Assembly (NCBI RefSeq): GCF_028204095.1
Contig: NZ_JAQLOH010000005.1
Span: 1-47,576, forward strand
Length of the DNA: 47,576 nt
Direction of reading: 5' to 3'
Origin: Candidatus Anaplasma sp. TIGMIC
GTDB lineage: Bacteria > Pseudomonadota > Alphaproteobacteria > Rickettsiales > Anaplasmataceae
The notes below the pieces were generated by a model. It worked only from the letters and a program-made list of their open reading frames with translations. It ran no database searches and was not told the origin of the DNA. Position 1 is the stretch's first letter; the number at the start of each line of letters is the position of its first letter. A program made the position numbers and the translations under genes. Below, piece by piece: positions 27,897-37,467 of this stretch.

Positions 27897-28222
27897 GTCC
27901 TTGTTTTTTCAACTTCATGGTTTGGTAGAGTGCGGCGTTTTGCTGAGTAGAAGGCGATGCTCTTGTTGCGCTGACAGCTGTCAGAGATAGTTCTAAAAGC
28001 ACATCGCGGGCGCAGTGCTAGCATGGTATGAATTCAGGGTTTGCTCTACGGATTAGACTAGGGCTTGTGGCTTCGCAAACAATGGGCATTTCATGAAAGT
28101 ATGCAGTGTAATAACGGTATATGTAGGCTCGTGCACAGGGATATTAGACTTTCCGCTTGCGGATATTGTTTTATAGAAAAAATCAGTGTACCAACTCGAG
28201 AGCAACAGGTAACAATGCAGAT
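27897..28222. other. spacer between convergent rbfA and terC
   Basis: No gene is supported; a 75-codon frame at 28065-28292 is a chance frame overlapping terC. It holds a 14-base perfect palindrome (27971-27984). No hairpin with a T tail is visible apart from a TTTTTT run at 27903-27908 close to the rbfA stop. Confidence 0.4.
27971..27984. promoter_or_regulatory. 14-base perfect palindrome
   Basis: CTGACAGCTGTCAG is a perfect dyad in noncoding DNA, the form of a dimeric regulator site, but it lies at the 3' ends of convergent genes where an operator is not expected. It could also be a short cruciform or a methylation-type site. No function assigned. Confidence 0.2.
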
Positions 28223-28915
28223 CTATGGCTTCGTGCGTAAGCAGTTGATCGTTTCTGCTAACATGGAGAACAGTAGTGTGGCGTACAGGTAGTTATGTGA
28301 GATTTTGATATCAAAGCCATCTAAAACCAAGAATAGACCAAGTAGACCTATAAACAACAACGCTATAATCTTGAAGTTGCCGTATTTGTTTATAATCTTT
28401 CCCAGATCTTTTGATATCAACACAGCTACGACCGAGTAAATGAAAAACACGAGTCCTATGAGGAGGTTGTTATTCGTTATGCCAACGGCCGATATTACAG
28501 AGTCTAAGGATAGCATTAAATCTATGCCTACAATTTGCGCGATAGCACATGATATACCAGAGAATGTACGTATCTCCTTGGATTCAGTGGGAAAGATTTC
28601 ACAGTATATCTCTCTGGCGCATTTGTAGATTAGAAATAGCCCCCCGGCTACCATAAACGCATCTCTGTACGAGAGTTCGATTTGTAGCACAGTAACGAAA
28701 CTGTTGGTGCTGGACAAAATCAGTGATGCTCCAAACAGCATCAAGAATCTCATTATGAGAGCAATCGATAGCCCGCATATTCTTGTTTTGTCGCGTATAT
28801 TATCAGGTAATTTCTCGCAAACTATAGATACAAATATCAGGTTATCTATGCCCAGGATCATTTCCAGCACGAGAAGGGTTAAAAACTCCGGTACGTGATT
28901 GAAAAGAGCATGCAT
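28223..28915 (-). CDS. TerC family integral membrane protein
   Basis: A TerC/YgaP-type membrane protein, about 230 residues with seven predicted helices. The family signature is seen twice: LVLEMILGIDNLIFV near residues 14-28 and IVGIDLMLSLDSVISAVGI near 127-145, with acidic residues within the membrane that suggest metal ion handling; TerC proteins are linked to manganese export and tellurite resistance. ATG at 28915 is preferred; a GTG at 28924 is in frame. Transcribed away from clpA. A TATAAT on the minus strand at 28945-28950 is a candidate -10 element. Confidence 0.88.
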   Translation of the reverse strand: MHALFNHVPEFLTLLVLEMILGIDNLIFVSIVCEKLPDNIRDKTRICGLSIALIMRFLMLFGASLILSSTNSFVTVLQIELSYRDAFMVAGGLFLIYKCAREIYCEIFPTESKEIRTFSGISCAIAQIVGIDLMLSLDSVISAVGITNNNLLIGLVFFIYSVVAVLISKDLGKIINKYGNFKIIALLFIGLLGLFLVLDGFDIKISHNYLYATLLFSMLAETINCLRTKP

Positions 28916-28924
28916 ATCTAACAC

Positions 28925-29057
28925 AGATTTAGCGTCTATAGAGCATTATACTTTACGTAGTTTATACTTTTTTTTATGTGCGATCCAAGTTGTTTTCAAT
29001 ATATTTTAATGCTTAACTGATACCCTTTGCCTACGTAGGATTTGAGGGTTGTGTCTA
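28925..29057. promoter_or_regulatory. divergent promoter region terC/clpA
   Basis: A short A/T-rich region between divergent genes. Minus strand: TATAAT at 28945-28950 for terC, without a good -35. Plus strand: A/T-rich segment near 28998-29009 (CAATATATTTTA) could supply a -10 for clpA. A 10-base palindrome CCTACGTAGG lies at 29030-29039, just before the clpA ribosome binding site. Confidence 0.35.
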
Positions 29058-31373
29058 GTGTTGTCGAAGAATCTTGAAGCTAGTTTGCACAGGGCCATAT
29101 CGATAGCATTCGATTTTCGTCATGAGTGCGCCACTCTTGAGCACTTGCTGTTATCGCTCACTGACGATGTTGATGTTCGGCGTGTATTGTATGTTTGTAG
29201 GGTGTCTATAGATAGGCTGAGACATACTCTCATGAATTTTCTACGGTACGAGATGTCTGTAGGAGGCGGGCAAGCTGTTGCGGAGGTAAAGCCCAGTAGG
29301 GCTTTTGAAAAGGTAGTGCACAGAGCTATAGTACATGCACATGCGTCGGGAAGAGATGAGATTAATGGCGTAAATGTACTTGCGGAAATGTTTTTGGAGA
29401 AAGAGTCGCACAGCGTTTCTTTCCTGAATGAACACAATGTCAAATACATCGACGTTGTAAGCTGTATATCTGGAAATGAGCACATATGTGATGAGAGTTA
29501 CGATCGCGGTAGTGACAGCGTGAGAGATGGGGATAGCAAGAGAAGCACGATTTCTTTCCCCAATATTGCGAGGGATTCCGTTACAAAGGATGGAGAAAGC
29601 CTCGAGGCATATTGTGTTAATCTTAATGACTTGGCTAAGGAAGGCAAGATAGATTACGTTATTGGCAGAAAGTATGAGCAAGAGAGAACTATAGAGGTTC
29701 TTCTGCGTCGCCGAAAGAATAACCCTTTATATGTTGGTGATTCCGGTGTTGGAAAAACCGCTATAGTCGAGGGTTTGGTTTTAAGGATAGTAGAGGGTGA
29801 TATAGTTTCACAGCTACGGAGTGTGGAAGTATATTCGCTCGACATGGGTTCTATGCTTGCGGGTACAAGGTACAGAGGTGACTTCGAAGAGAGGATAAAG
29901 TCAGTAATTCGGGCAATAGAGAATAAGAAGAATGCCATCCTGTTTATAGATGAGATCCACACTATAATAGGTGCTGGTTCAACTAGTGGAAGCCCATTAG
30001 ATGCAAGTAACTTGCTGAAACCTGCGCTTGCTAGGGGTACTATAAGATGTATTGGTGCTACTACCCACAAAGAGTATAACAATAACTTTGAAAAGGACCG
30101 CGCGCTAGCACGAAGGTATCAGAAAATTAACGTCGAAGAGTCCACTGTGGAGGAGACAATCCAGATATTGGGTGGTATCAAATCCTACTACGAAGTATAT
30201 CACGATGTGCGCTATACCAATCAGGCAATTAGATGTGCTGCGGAGTTGTCTGATAGATATATAGCTGAAAGAATGTTGCCCGATAAGGCTGTTGATGTAC
30301 TTGATGAGGCCGGAGTATACAGTAAGTTACGCGCTCCAGAATCCAGCAGGATAGTTACGGGCAAGGATATAGAAGCCATAATTTCCAAGATTACTGAAAT
30401 ACCATGCTGCAATCTTTTCACAAGCGATGATGTGCAGCGAGTTAAGAATTTGGAAGAAAATCTGAAGAAGGTTATCTTCGGTCAGGATGAGGCAATTGCT
30501 CAGGTTGTCGATGCGATAAGAATTGCAAAGGCTGGGATAAGGAGTGCTCAAAAGCCTCTGGCATGCTATTTGTTTGCGGGCCCTACAGGGGTAGGAAAGA
30601 CAGAGCTGGTTAGGCAACTAGCGAAAAATATGGGTATGAAACTGATCAGATTTGATATGTCTGAGTACATGGAATCTCATACAGTTTCTAGGATGATTGG
30701 CTCGCCTCCTGGTTATGTTGGGTATGAGCAGGGCGGGTTGCTTACCGATGCGATATCGCGCAACCAGTACAGCGTATTATTGTTGGATGAAATAGAGAAA
30801 GCCCACAGTAGCTTATATAATATACTGCTTCAGATTATGGACTATGGATGCATAACTGATACTTATGGCAGAAAAGTGAGCTTTAGGAATGTGGTAATAA
30901 TACTCACTACCAATGCTGGGGCTGTGGAATTAAGCAACAATGCGGTTGGTTTTAATAGAGACCGCAGTTTTCATCTGGACAGTGCACATAAGACTATAGA
31001 GAAGATTTTTGGTCCGGAATTTTGCAATAGGCTCGATGCCATAATTCCGTTTTCGTATCTCGATACCCATGTTATTGCCAAGGTAGTGGAGAAGTTTGTT
31101 GATGAGCTGAGGGAGCAGCTTGCTCGTAAGGATGTAAGTTTGGACATAGATCAGTCGTCTCTGAAGTTTTTGGCAAAAATGGGGCAGAGAGAGGATTATG
31201 GCGTAAGGAAGATACAGGGCATAGTAACACAGAAGATCAAAAAACAGTTAGCGTTTGAAATGCTATTTGGCAAACTCGCTCAGGGCGGTAGAGTCGAGGT
31301 AAGGTATGATCCCGATAAGGAAGACTTTACATACGAGTTTTTCGAGCGTTCCGCCAGTAGTATGGCTGGTTAA
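29058..31373 (+). CDS. clpA: ATP-dependent Clp protease ATP-binding subunit ClpA
   Basis: AAA+ unfoldase that feeds proteins to ClpP. About 771 residues: an N-terminal adaptor-binding domain with HECATLEHLLLSL near residues 22-34, a first AAA+ module with Walker A GDSGVGKT at about 227-234 and Walker B LFIDEIHT, and a second module with GPTGVGKTE near 509 and LLLDEIEKAH. The middle coiled-coil of ClpB is lacking and length fits ClpA. Start: GTG at 29058 fits the family start (LSKNLEASLHRA) and has GAGGG at 29044-29048; a TTG at 29049 is also in frame. clpS is not adjacent. Confidence 0.94.
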   Translation: MLSKNLEASLHRAISIAFDFRHECATLEHLLLSLTDDVDVRRVLYVCRVSIDRLRHTLMNFLRYEMSVGGGQAVAEVKPSRAFEKVVHRAIVHAHASGRDEINGVNVLAEMFLEKESHSVSFLNEHNVKYIDVVSCISGNEHICDESYDRGSDSVRDGDSKRSTISFPNIARDSVTKDGESLEAYCVNLNDLAKEGKIDYVIGRKYEQERTIEVLLRRRKNNPLYVGDSGVGKTAIVEGLVLRIVEGDIVSQLRSVEVYSLDMGSMLAGTRYRGDFEERIKSVIRAIENKKNAILFIDEIHTIIGAGSTSGSPLDASNLLKPALARGTIRCIGATTHKEYNNNFEKDRALARRYQKINVEESTVEETIQILGGIKSYYEVYHDVRYTNQAIRCAAELSDRYIAERMLPDKAVDVLDEAGVYSKLRAPESSRIVTGKDIEAIISKITEIPCCNLFTSDDVQRVKNLEENLKKVIFGQDEAIAQVVDAIRIAKAGIRSAQKPLACYLFAGPTGVGKTELVRQLAKNMGMKLIRFDMSEYMESHTVSRMIGSPPGYVGYEQGGLLTDAISRNQYSVLLLDEIEKAHSSLYNILLQIMDYGCITDTYGRKVSFRNVVIILTTNAGAVELSNNAVGFNRDRSFHLDSAHKTIEKIFGPEFCNRLDAIIPFSYLDTHVIAKVVEKFVDELREQLARKDVSLDIDQSSLKFLAKMGQREDYGVRKIQGIVTQKIKKQLAFEMLFGKLAQGGRVEVRYDPDKEDFTYEFFERSASSMAG

Positions 31374-31398
31374 CGCCGCATGAGTGTGTTTTTGTCGT

Positions 31399-31417
31399 TG
31401 ATTATTTAATATAATCA
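31399..31417 (+). promoter_or_regulatory. candidate promoter/dyad upstream of typA
   Basis: TGATTAT and ATAATCA form a 7-base dyad with a 5-base centre, and contain TATAAT at 31410-31415. A T-rich upstream element (TTTTTG, 31389-31394) lies 15 bases before. It could be the typA promoter, perhaps bound by a regulator at the dyad. Confidence 0.35.
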
Positions 31418-31456
31418 TATAGATTTATCCCATTGCGTTAAGGGGAAGCACAGATA

Positions 31457-33301
31457 ATGTCAAGTGGTTACGATTCCGTCCGCAACTTAGCAATTGTCGC
31501 TCACGTGGATCATGGGAAGACCACGCTGTTAGATAGCATGCTGAGGCAGAGCGGCGCTTTTAGAGACAATCAGGATGTGGTGGAACGCGTCATGGATAGC
31601 AATGACCTCGAAAGAGAGAGAGGCATTACTATCCTTGCTAAGTGTACCGCAGTTACTTGGAAAAATCATAAGATAAATGTGATAGATACTCCAGGGCACG
31701 CCGATTTTGGCGGTGAAGTAGAGCGGGTACTATCGATGGCTGATGGCGTATTGCTGTTGGTAGATGCGTCAGAGGGTCCAATGCCTCAGACAAAGTTTGT
31801 TCTTTCAAAGGCTCTGAAGGCCAAGTTGTTACCCATTGTTGTAGTTAACAAGGTAGATAGGCCAGATAGTAGGGTTAATGAAGTGCTCGATGAAGTGTAC
31901 GAGCTCTTTATAAACCTTGATGCGACAAGCGAGCAGCTGGATTTTCCTGTGTTATATGCATCAGGAAGAGATGGTTGGTGCTCTAGAAGTTTATCCGATG
32001 AGAGGCGTGGCTTAGCGCCATTATTCGAAGGGATACTTGAACATATAGTTCCAAAACAGTATGACCTGGACGCGCCTTTTAGCATGCTTCTTACATTGTT
32101 GGAGTCTGACAAGTTTCTTGGCAGAGTGCTGACGGGCAAGGTGTATAGGGGAAGGGCTAAGATAAATTCGCAGGTTAAGGTTCTGAACTTGGCTGGTGAG
32201 GTTGTGGAAAGTGGCCGGCTCACGAAGCTATTGTCCTTTTCGGGCCTCAAGAGAATTCCTGTCGAGGGGGCTGATGCCGGAGATATAATAGCCATTGCAG
32301 GCTTGGAGTCGGCATCGGTTTCTGATAGCGTCGTGGACATGTCGGTAACTAGCCCCATAGAATCGACACCGGTTGATCCGCCAACTATGGCTGTCACAAT
32401 CAGCGTTAATGATTCCCCAATTGCAGGTACAGAAGGCACTAAGCTTACATCTACTGCTATAAAACAGAGATTGTTTGCGGAGGCGGAGACGAACGTTGCA
32501 ATTACCGTCAAAGAGGGCTCAAGAAATGAGGCCTATGAGGTAGGTGGTAGAGGGGAGTTGCAGCTGGGAGTGCTGATCGAAACAATGAGGCGTGAGGGTT
32601 TTGAGCTTTCTGTGTCACGGCCTAGGGTGATTTTCAGGAAGGATGGAGCCACAGTGCTAGAGCCTGTGGAAGAGGTGATCATAGATGTTGACGAAGAATA
32701 TAGCGGCGTCATCATGGAAAAGCTAAGCTTCCGTAAGGGCGACATGCAGGACATGACGCCTTCAGGAAAGGGTAGGGTGAAGATGATCTTCCTAATGCCA
32801 TCTCGTGGGCTTATAGGTTACCACGGTGAATTTCTAACAGATACTCGAGGCACTGGCATAATGAATCGCCTCTTTCATGGGTATGCTCCATATAAAGGAG
32901 AGATTGCTGGAAGGGTTAATGGTGTTCTTATTTCCACGGGTGCTGGTGAAGCCGTAGCGTATGCTATTTTTAATCTTCAGGAAAGGGGTGTAATGTTTGT
33001 CAAGCCCCAGGACAAGGTGTACATGGGCATGATTGTAGGGCTTCACAATCGTAATAATGACATAGAAGTCAATGTTCTGAAGGGTAAGCAGCTTACAAAT
33101 GTAAGGGCAGCCGGGGCAGATGAGGCGGTGAGGTTAGTGCCGCCTAAGGTATTATCGTTAGAGGAGATGATAGGATTCATTAACGATGACGAGTTGGTAG
33201 AATGTACGCCGAAATCCATAAGGCTGCGGAAGAGGTTTTTGGATCCTAATGAGAGGAAGCGCCTTTCAAGGTCATCTAAGGGTGGGGTTTTTGAGAGCTA
33301 G
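31457..33301 (+). CDS. typA: ribosome-associated GTPase TypA/BipA
   Basis: Translational GTPase related to EF-G that binds 70S ribosomes and aids 50S assembly and stress adaptation. The 614-residue protein is full length: G1 AHVDHGKT at residues 15-22, the effector-region ERERGITI, G3 [10 protein letters not shown] and G4 NKVDR, then domain II, the EF-G-like III and V domains, and the BipA-specific C-terminal domain. ATG at 31457 with AAGGGGAAG at 31440-31448. It is the last plus-strand housekeeping gene; beyond it lies gene-poor DNA and the minus-strand paralog cluster. Confidence 0.96.
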   Translation: MSSGYDSVRNLAIVAHVDHGKTTLLDSMLRQSGAFRDNQDVVERVMDSNDLERERGITILAKCTAVTWKNHKINVIDTPGHADFGGEVERVLSMADGVLLLVDASEGPMPQTKFVLSKALKAKLLPIVVVNKVDRPDSRVNEVLDEVYELFINLDATSEQLDFPVLYASGRDGWCSRSLSDERRGLAPLFEGILEHIVPKQYDLDAPFSMLLTLLESDKFLGRVLTGKVYRGRAKINSQVKVLNLAGEVVESGRLTKLLSFSGLKRIPVEGADAGDIIAIAGLESASVSDSVVDMSVTSPIESTPVDPPTMAVTISVNDSPIAGTEGTKLTSTAIKQRLFAEAETNVAITVKEGSRNEAYEVGGRGELQLGVLIETMRREGFELSVSRPRVIFRKDGATVLEPVEEVIIDVDEEYSGVIMEKLSFRKGDMQDMTPSGKGRVKMIFLMPSRGLIGYHGEFLTDTRGTGIMNRLFHGYAPYKGEIAGRVNGVLISTGAGEAVAYAIFNLQERGVMFVKPQDKVYMGMIVGLHNRNNDIEVNVLKGKQLTNVRAAGADEAVRLVPPKVLSLEEMIGFINDDELVECTPKSIRLRKRFLDPNERKRLSRSSKGGVFES

Positions 33302-34695
33302 CATGCTCTCGCTGTGATTATCTCGGCGTTGCAGCGCGCGGTTAATTATTAGGGGCCTCGTGACTTGCGTCTCATTCATGGTGCTTAGTATGCGCGCTGC
33401 TTTTGGGATGCGCTAGTCTGGCTCCATGTTTTTTGTGAGGGACTGTGGGTCTCACGTGGCGGGGTTATGCCTTGTTCCGGATCACCTCTGCTGCAGGTTG
33501 AATAGTCCCGTTTTCAGTGTTTGATCTTCGTCAACCCCAATTACACCGCTTTCAGTGCTTTTTTGAGTGGGAAGTGATGTTATCATCTGCGGCGCAGCAG
33601 CAATGGTACATTATGGTTTGTGAAATTGTAGCTACTTTTTTATGTAAAAGGGCGCAGAGCCCGGCATCTGATAGAAGTTGCTGAGTTTTAGTATTCGAAG
33701 CACGTGTGCGACTTTGTTTATGTCAACAAAAGGTTCCTTGGGCCTTTCGGCATGCCTGTGGTTTTAGTGGGCTCATGAGAAAGGACAGTTCTTTCTTTTT
33801 GATTAAGGAAAGGTCTTTGGGCATGGAGATACGCTCGGTGATGCATATTGGAACGCATGTGCGGCGATTTTTGTGCCTCAGATTGTTTACATTGTCAGTT
33901 ATAGGCAGTTGCGCGCCACTTTTTCGACGTTGTTATCGCGTTCATGCATGCAGCAATACCTTGCTGTGTGTAGAAACTAAAGCGTGTACCAGAGGTTCCA
34001 CAGGTGGTCCCAGGCCGTGATAGCTAGACTGTGAGTGGTGTTATTTTAAGCTAATACAGATTTCTACTCCCACATAATAGCTTGATATGAGTTTTTTGTG
34101 GCAGGAATTAGCGTCCTGGAGCGTGTTGTGAATATAGCTTTGTAATGAAGACGTCGTTATTATGGCTGTTGTTTGATGCAATTTTTGTTGTCACACTGGT
34201 ACAAGCTCTCAGGAAGTGCCAGCTTAGTGGCAATAGTTATTCATTTTCGCGGACTATTGTTCCTACCGTTACCATATAGATTTAGGCTCATTTTTGTGCA
34301 CAAGCTCTAGCGTAGGTAAAATGACAAGTGAATTTCTTTGATGCTGGGCGAGCTCTGTGAGTATCAATTTTGTGATCGGCATGTTTTTAGGATATTTCAT
34401 AACAAATATTCAGGGTCGCGTCAGTTATACTCAGCGGAGGTTCAGCGTCTGTCAAACGAAATAATTCTATATAGAGATTGGCAATTTGTGTTCACTATAT
34501 GGGTGGTAATTGCTTGGTTGGGAATTTATCACCAATGTTTCGAAGTCTTATTCTTGTTGGTGTGGCGTAGTAGCGTTAAGCACTCTATCAAGTACGAACG
34601 TGGGGAAAATGTTCTGATATAAGTTGGAAAGGTAATAATCTCAGTCCTTTGGTTCGGTCACGTAAAGGGAAGTTTAATATTTTGCGAATACAGCT
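33302..34695. other. 1.4-kb gene-poor spacer after typA
   Basis: Two plus-strand frames (33706-34020, 104 codons, Cys/Arg-rich; 34338-34622, 94 codons with one hydrophobic stretch WQFVFTIWVVIAWL) lack ribosome binding sites and recognisable domains. The second is the better candidate but remains weak. A 6-bp hairpin overlaps the typA stop (33293-33310) without a T tail. No RNA gene was recognised. Confidence 0.4.
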
Positions 34696-35046
34696 GTGCT
34701 AGTAAGCTCTATGTATGGCATCGTGGTGTTTTTGGAATATATAGCTGAGCTCAAAACTCAGATTGTGTTTGTGATAGAAAGGGAGCTTGAGTCCCTGAGT
34801 GTTTTGGATATAACAAAATTTCGGGAATTACAGAGAATAGAGGGGGAGCTGCTTGTATTGCTGGATAAAGCGTATCGCAGGGTAAGGATGGATGCAAGTA
34901 TGATTCACAGAGGCAGCAATGACGCTGTCGAGAAACTTAGCATCGCATGTATTAAGTTTGAAAAATGCCTAGCTACAAAGCACGACGTTGTTAACAACAT
35001 GCAGCGCGTACATGGTGATGTGTTTTGCCTTGCTAACGATCTGTAG
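34696..35046 (+). CDS. small hypothetical helical protein
   Basis: A 116-residue frame with protein-like composition; not recognised. The sequence is predicted mostly helical with heptad-like spacing (VIERELESLSVLDITKFREL; RIEGELLVLLDKAYRRV). No signal peptide. The start is a GTG at 34696; an ATG at 34711 is in frame. No strong ribosome binding site is visible (AAAGGG lies 25-30 bases upstream). It sits in decaying DNA beside a pseudogene on the other strand, so it may be a young remnant, though the open frame and regular amino acid use argue for a gene. Confidence 0.45.
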   Translation: MLVSSMYGIVVFLEYIAELKTQIVFVIERELESLSVLDITKFRELQRIEGELLVLLDKAYRRVRMDASMIHRGSNDAVEKLSIACIKFEKCLATKHDVVNNMQRVHGDVFCLANDL

Positions 35047-35199
35047 CATTTCAGTTTGCTGCGCGGTAATTATTTTTCATTTTTCCGATTTCATGTGCTA
35101 CGAGTCGGCAGTATGGGCTATCTAAAACCCGTTGTACATATTGCCTTATTTGTGAATAGGTTAGGCTGTAACCTATTTGACATGTGTCAGTGGAGAATC

Positions 35200-35840
35200 C
35201 ATGTGATTGCAGAATAAAACTGTTTTTTGAGATAGATAACATCACAGGGTGATCGAATGCCCAAATTGTAGTACTGACTGAATGTTCTACGAACCAATGG
35301 GCGCGGTAGCTCGGTGTCATACTCTTGTATGTTAACGCGTAGATAAGGCCTGAGAATAGCATAAAACCTTATTGTTAACGGCGCTTGGGCAAGAACTCTA
35401 TAGAGCAATAGTTCGGCTAAGTACCTGGTTGCGGCAATGTTCGAGAGTTTGAACAGGATATTGGCTAAGGAAGAAGTGTTTGTTAATAAGACGATCTTCT
35501 CTGAAGTCGTGATTAGCAGCTTTTAGGAAGTCTCACGGAGCTGAGTGAAGGTATCACGATTACCAAAATTCATCAGTGCATTTGATAGTCTGCCTTTACT
35601 TGTGTGTGTTCAACATAATGGTAAAAGTTACCCTGGAACGGCGTAGAGCATATCGCAATGCTGATTGTTACAAGAATTTGTGCTACGTGTACGGATTTTT
35701 CATTTCTGACATTTGACCTAAGAGATGATAGCATAAGTGGTGTTCGTAACATGCGATGATAGGCAGTTTTTGATTATCCTAGTATTGATACGAGGTTAAT
35801 CGGTTGACTCCTTAAAAAGCGCTGGTTCAAAGCAACAAAT
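35200..35840 (-). pseudogene. decayed copy of the poly-G paralog family
   Basis: Collinear with the paralog at the window's right end. Matching blocks: 35251-35275 with 46752-46776 (GATCGAATGCCCAAAT against GATCGAGTGCCCAAAT, encoding the IWALDH segment), 35441-35501 with 46947-47004 (GAGTTTGAAC and GTTAATAAGACG shared) and 35660-35704 with 47181-47225 (TACAAGAATTTGTG shared). Spacing agrees within 15 bases, but stops and frameshifts break the frame, with pieces in different frames such as TTIWAFDH and FYAILRPYL. Conserved N-terminal coding extends to about 35840; neither the FSPW start nor a G tract is left. Confidence 0.8.
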
Positions 35841-36339
35841 GTCCAAAAGGTAGTGTAGCTCCGACTAGTAGATGTCTTATACTTTTGCGTTCTATGAAAC
35901 CATGCTGCATACCAAAGCAGAACTGCGGAGATGCTGAAGACATTATGCAAAGTGCTGCTATGCCGAACATGCAGGATTGTGAAGATTGAACCTGATGTTA
36001 CTAGGGCAAATCGGTAGTATGCATGTTCTATGTGGTCCCACACTCATGTTTGAGGAGAGGTATTGTGCAAAGCTTTGCCAAGTAGTGCCGTTAATTCAGG
36101 CAGTTGCTTCTTTATAGCCAAGTAGAAAAAATACGCGATCTGCCATGCTGTTAGGCAAAGGGCAGTACTATGTTGTTCGAATGGTAATCAAAATTTTGCA
36201 TTTCAAATTATAGAACATACTTTAGCGCCACAATAGCTAGTCTGGGCCTTTAATAACCTTGTTATACACTATACAGAATCACGTGGCGGATAGAGATTAT
36301 GCAGGCCCTTATTATGGTTCTTACGCAATACGGCAGGTG
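35841..36339. other. spacer, nothing recognisable
   Basis: A minus-strand 89-codon frame (35774-36043) overlaps the pseudogene and appears to be part of its decay. No promoter, RNA or repeat is convincing. The segment from 36044 to 36339 lies downstream of the poly-G ORF that follows on the minus strand. Confidence 0.35.
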
Positions 36340-37101
36340 TTAAGTCACGACGGATGGCAGTGCACCGAGGCTCTTACTATGTGTGTCAATAACAAGGCAA
36401 CAGATTGTGTTTCTCAAACTTGAATCCACGATTAGCGATGCAGTTGGGCTATAGATACCCCCCCCCTCCACGGATGTAACAGTTTCAAGCGGGGAATGTT
36501 TAGAATATTTTACGCAATAGTTATCTGTAGCATGCTCAGAAGACGACGGAAACCAAATGTACAAAATTGAGCAATACGAAGCATAAGTTGGCCACAATGG
36601 CCTACTTTCTGAGCTTTTGGGTTTGTAAGAAGGGCTGTTGCACTGATCCAAACACATGGACTCTTTGGCAGTGCGCTCATACATTTGAGATTGAGTGTTA
36701 TCGGACTGAGGACTGGTATATGTACAGGTTACCGAATGCGTTGTGCAGTAGGGCGAGAAGAATTCTGTATTTTTTGCTTCCTCACCGCAAATGATGTAGT
36801 GGCAAGACGCATAATCGTCACAGCCTTGTGCATCCACGGCCACACCTGCATTTATGTTATTTTCTGTATTTACGGGGGCAGAGACAGCATTTTTGTTCGT
36901 CACAACTCCCATGCCGTCAATTAGCTTGCCAATAAACGACGCAAAATCGTGCAAAATCGACACACGTGCCGTTAATGATGCTATGTTGCGTTTGTTTCTA
37001 CCGGAATTTCTAGTGGTGTTAGCAACGTGTTTTTTCAAGTCATTGCGCCGAGTAGCGGAGCGCACCCTCCTGTGAGGAGGCACTCTTCTGGCAATTAACA
37101 T
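36340..37101 (-). CDS. Ser/Thr/Asn-rich hypothetical ORF with poly-G tract
   Basis: A 253-residue open frame of unknown function. The N-terminus is strongly basic (RRVPPHRRVRSATRRNDLKK), the middle and C-terminal part is rich in Ser, Thr, Asn, Cys and Tyr. No signal peptide. The ATG at 37101 has AGGG about eight bases upstream. Near its C-terminus nine G on the coding strand encode VEGGGIYSP, 32 codons before the stop. This is the same placement as in the five paralogs to the right, although the rest of the protein does not resemble them. With one G fewer the frame would stop within two codons (TAT CTA TAG); with one more it would stop after about eight. May be a contingency gene or a chance frame in decaying DNA. 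Confidence 0.4.
   Translation of the reverse strand: MLIARRVPPHRRVRSATRRNDLKKHVANTTRNSGRNKRNIASLTARVSILHDFASFIGKLIDGMGVVTNKNAVSAPVNTENNINAGVAVDAQGCDDYASCHYIICGEEAKNTEFFSPYCTTHSVTCTYTSPQSDNTQSQMYERTAKESMCLDQCNSPSYKPKSSESRPLWPTYASYCSILYIWFPSSSEHATDNYCVKYSKHSPLETVTSVEGGGIYSPTASLIVDSSLRNTICCLVIDTHSKSLGALPSVVT
36458..36466 (-). repeat. poly-C/G tract, 9 bases
   Basis: Nine C on the plus strand, nine G in the minus-strand ORF, in the context GTGGA-G9-TATCTATAG; differs from the paralog context (TATTCAG) after the run. Confidence 0.95.
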
Positions 37102-37134
37102 AAAATTGCCCTATTTGCGTGGAACTATACAAAA

Positions 37135-37467
37135 TTATAATAAAACTTTAGGGATACTACCAGTAGCGGAGCCATAACTCACCATTGTCCGGATTCTAAA
37201 TTCTGCAGCCTGTGAATTAAAAGGTTTGGGTGCTACCCATAATTGCAGTTCATATGTACGATTTTCTGGAATGGTATAGCGGTTGCACGATCAATTACAA
37301 GCCAGGATTCATGCTGAGGCGGTAGATAGTATGTTACGTTCTACTGTTGCGGGTTTATGCTGCGAAAACGTAGGCGTTTTTTCTGTGTCATAAATCAATA
37401 AACACAGCATGAAATTTTGGATCTGTACGCGGCCTTGCAAACCTACGTACGCTTTAGGCATCTGCAT
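37135..37467 (-). pseudogene. frameshifted ORF upstream of the poly-G ORF
   Basis: An ATG at 37467 opens a 52-codon frame (MQMPKAYVGLQGRVQIQNFM...). Just before its TGA a second frame carries ESWLVIDRATAIP, and the first frame then resumes with PENRTYELQLWVAPKPF and ends RTMVSYGSATGSIPKVLL at the TAA 37135-37137. The pieces read as one protein of about 110 residues broken by two compensating frameshifts. Not recognised; the strand-rich C-terminal part suggests a beta structure. Ends 33 bases before the ATG of the next ORF, so the two may once have formed an operon. Confidence 0.4.

Noticed and set aside
31786-32511. 241-codon minus-strand frame inside typA
   Set aside because: Lies antisense to a strongly conserved GTPase; its Ser/Thr-rich composition is what the reverse of typA codons gives, and it has no domain of its own.
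33293-33310. GAGAGC/GCTCTC hairpin at the end of typA
   Set aside because: Stem overlaps the stop codon, is only 6 bp and lacks a T run, so not called a terminator.
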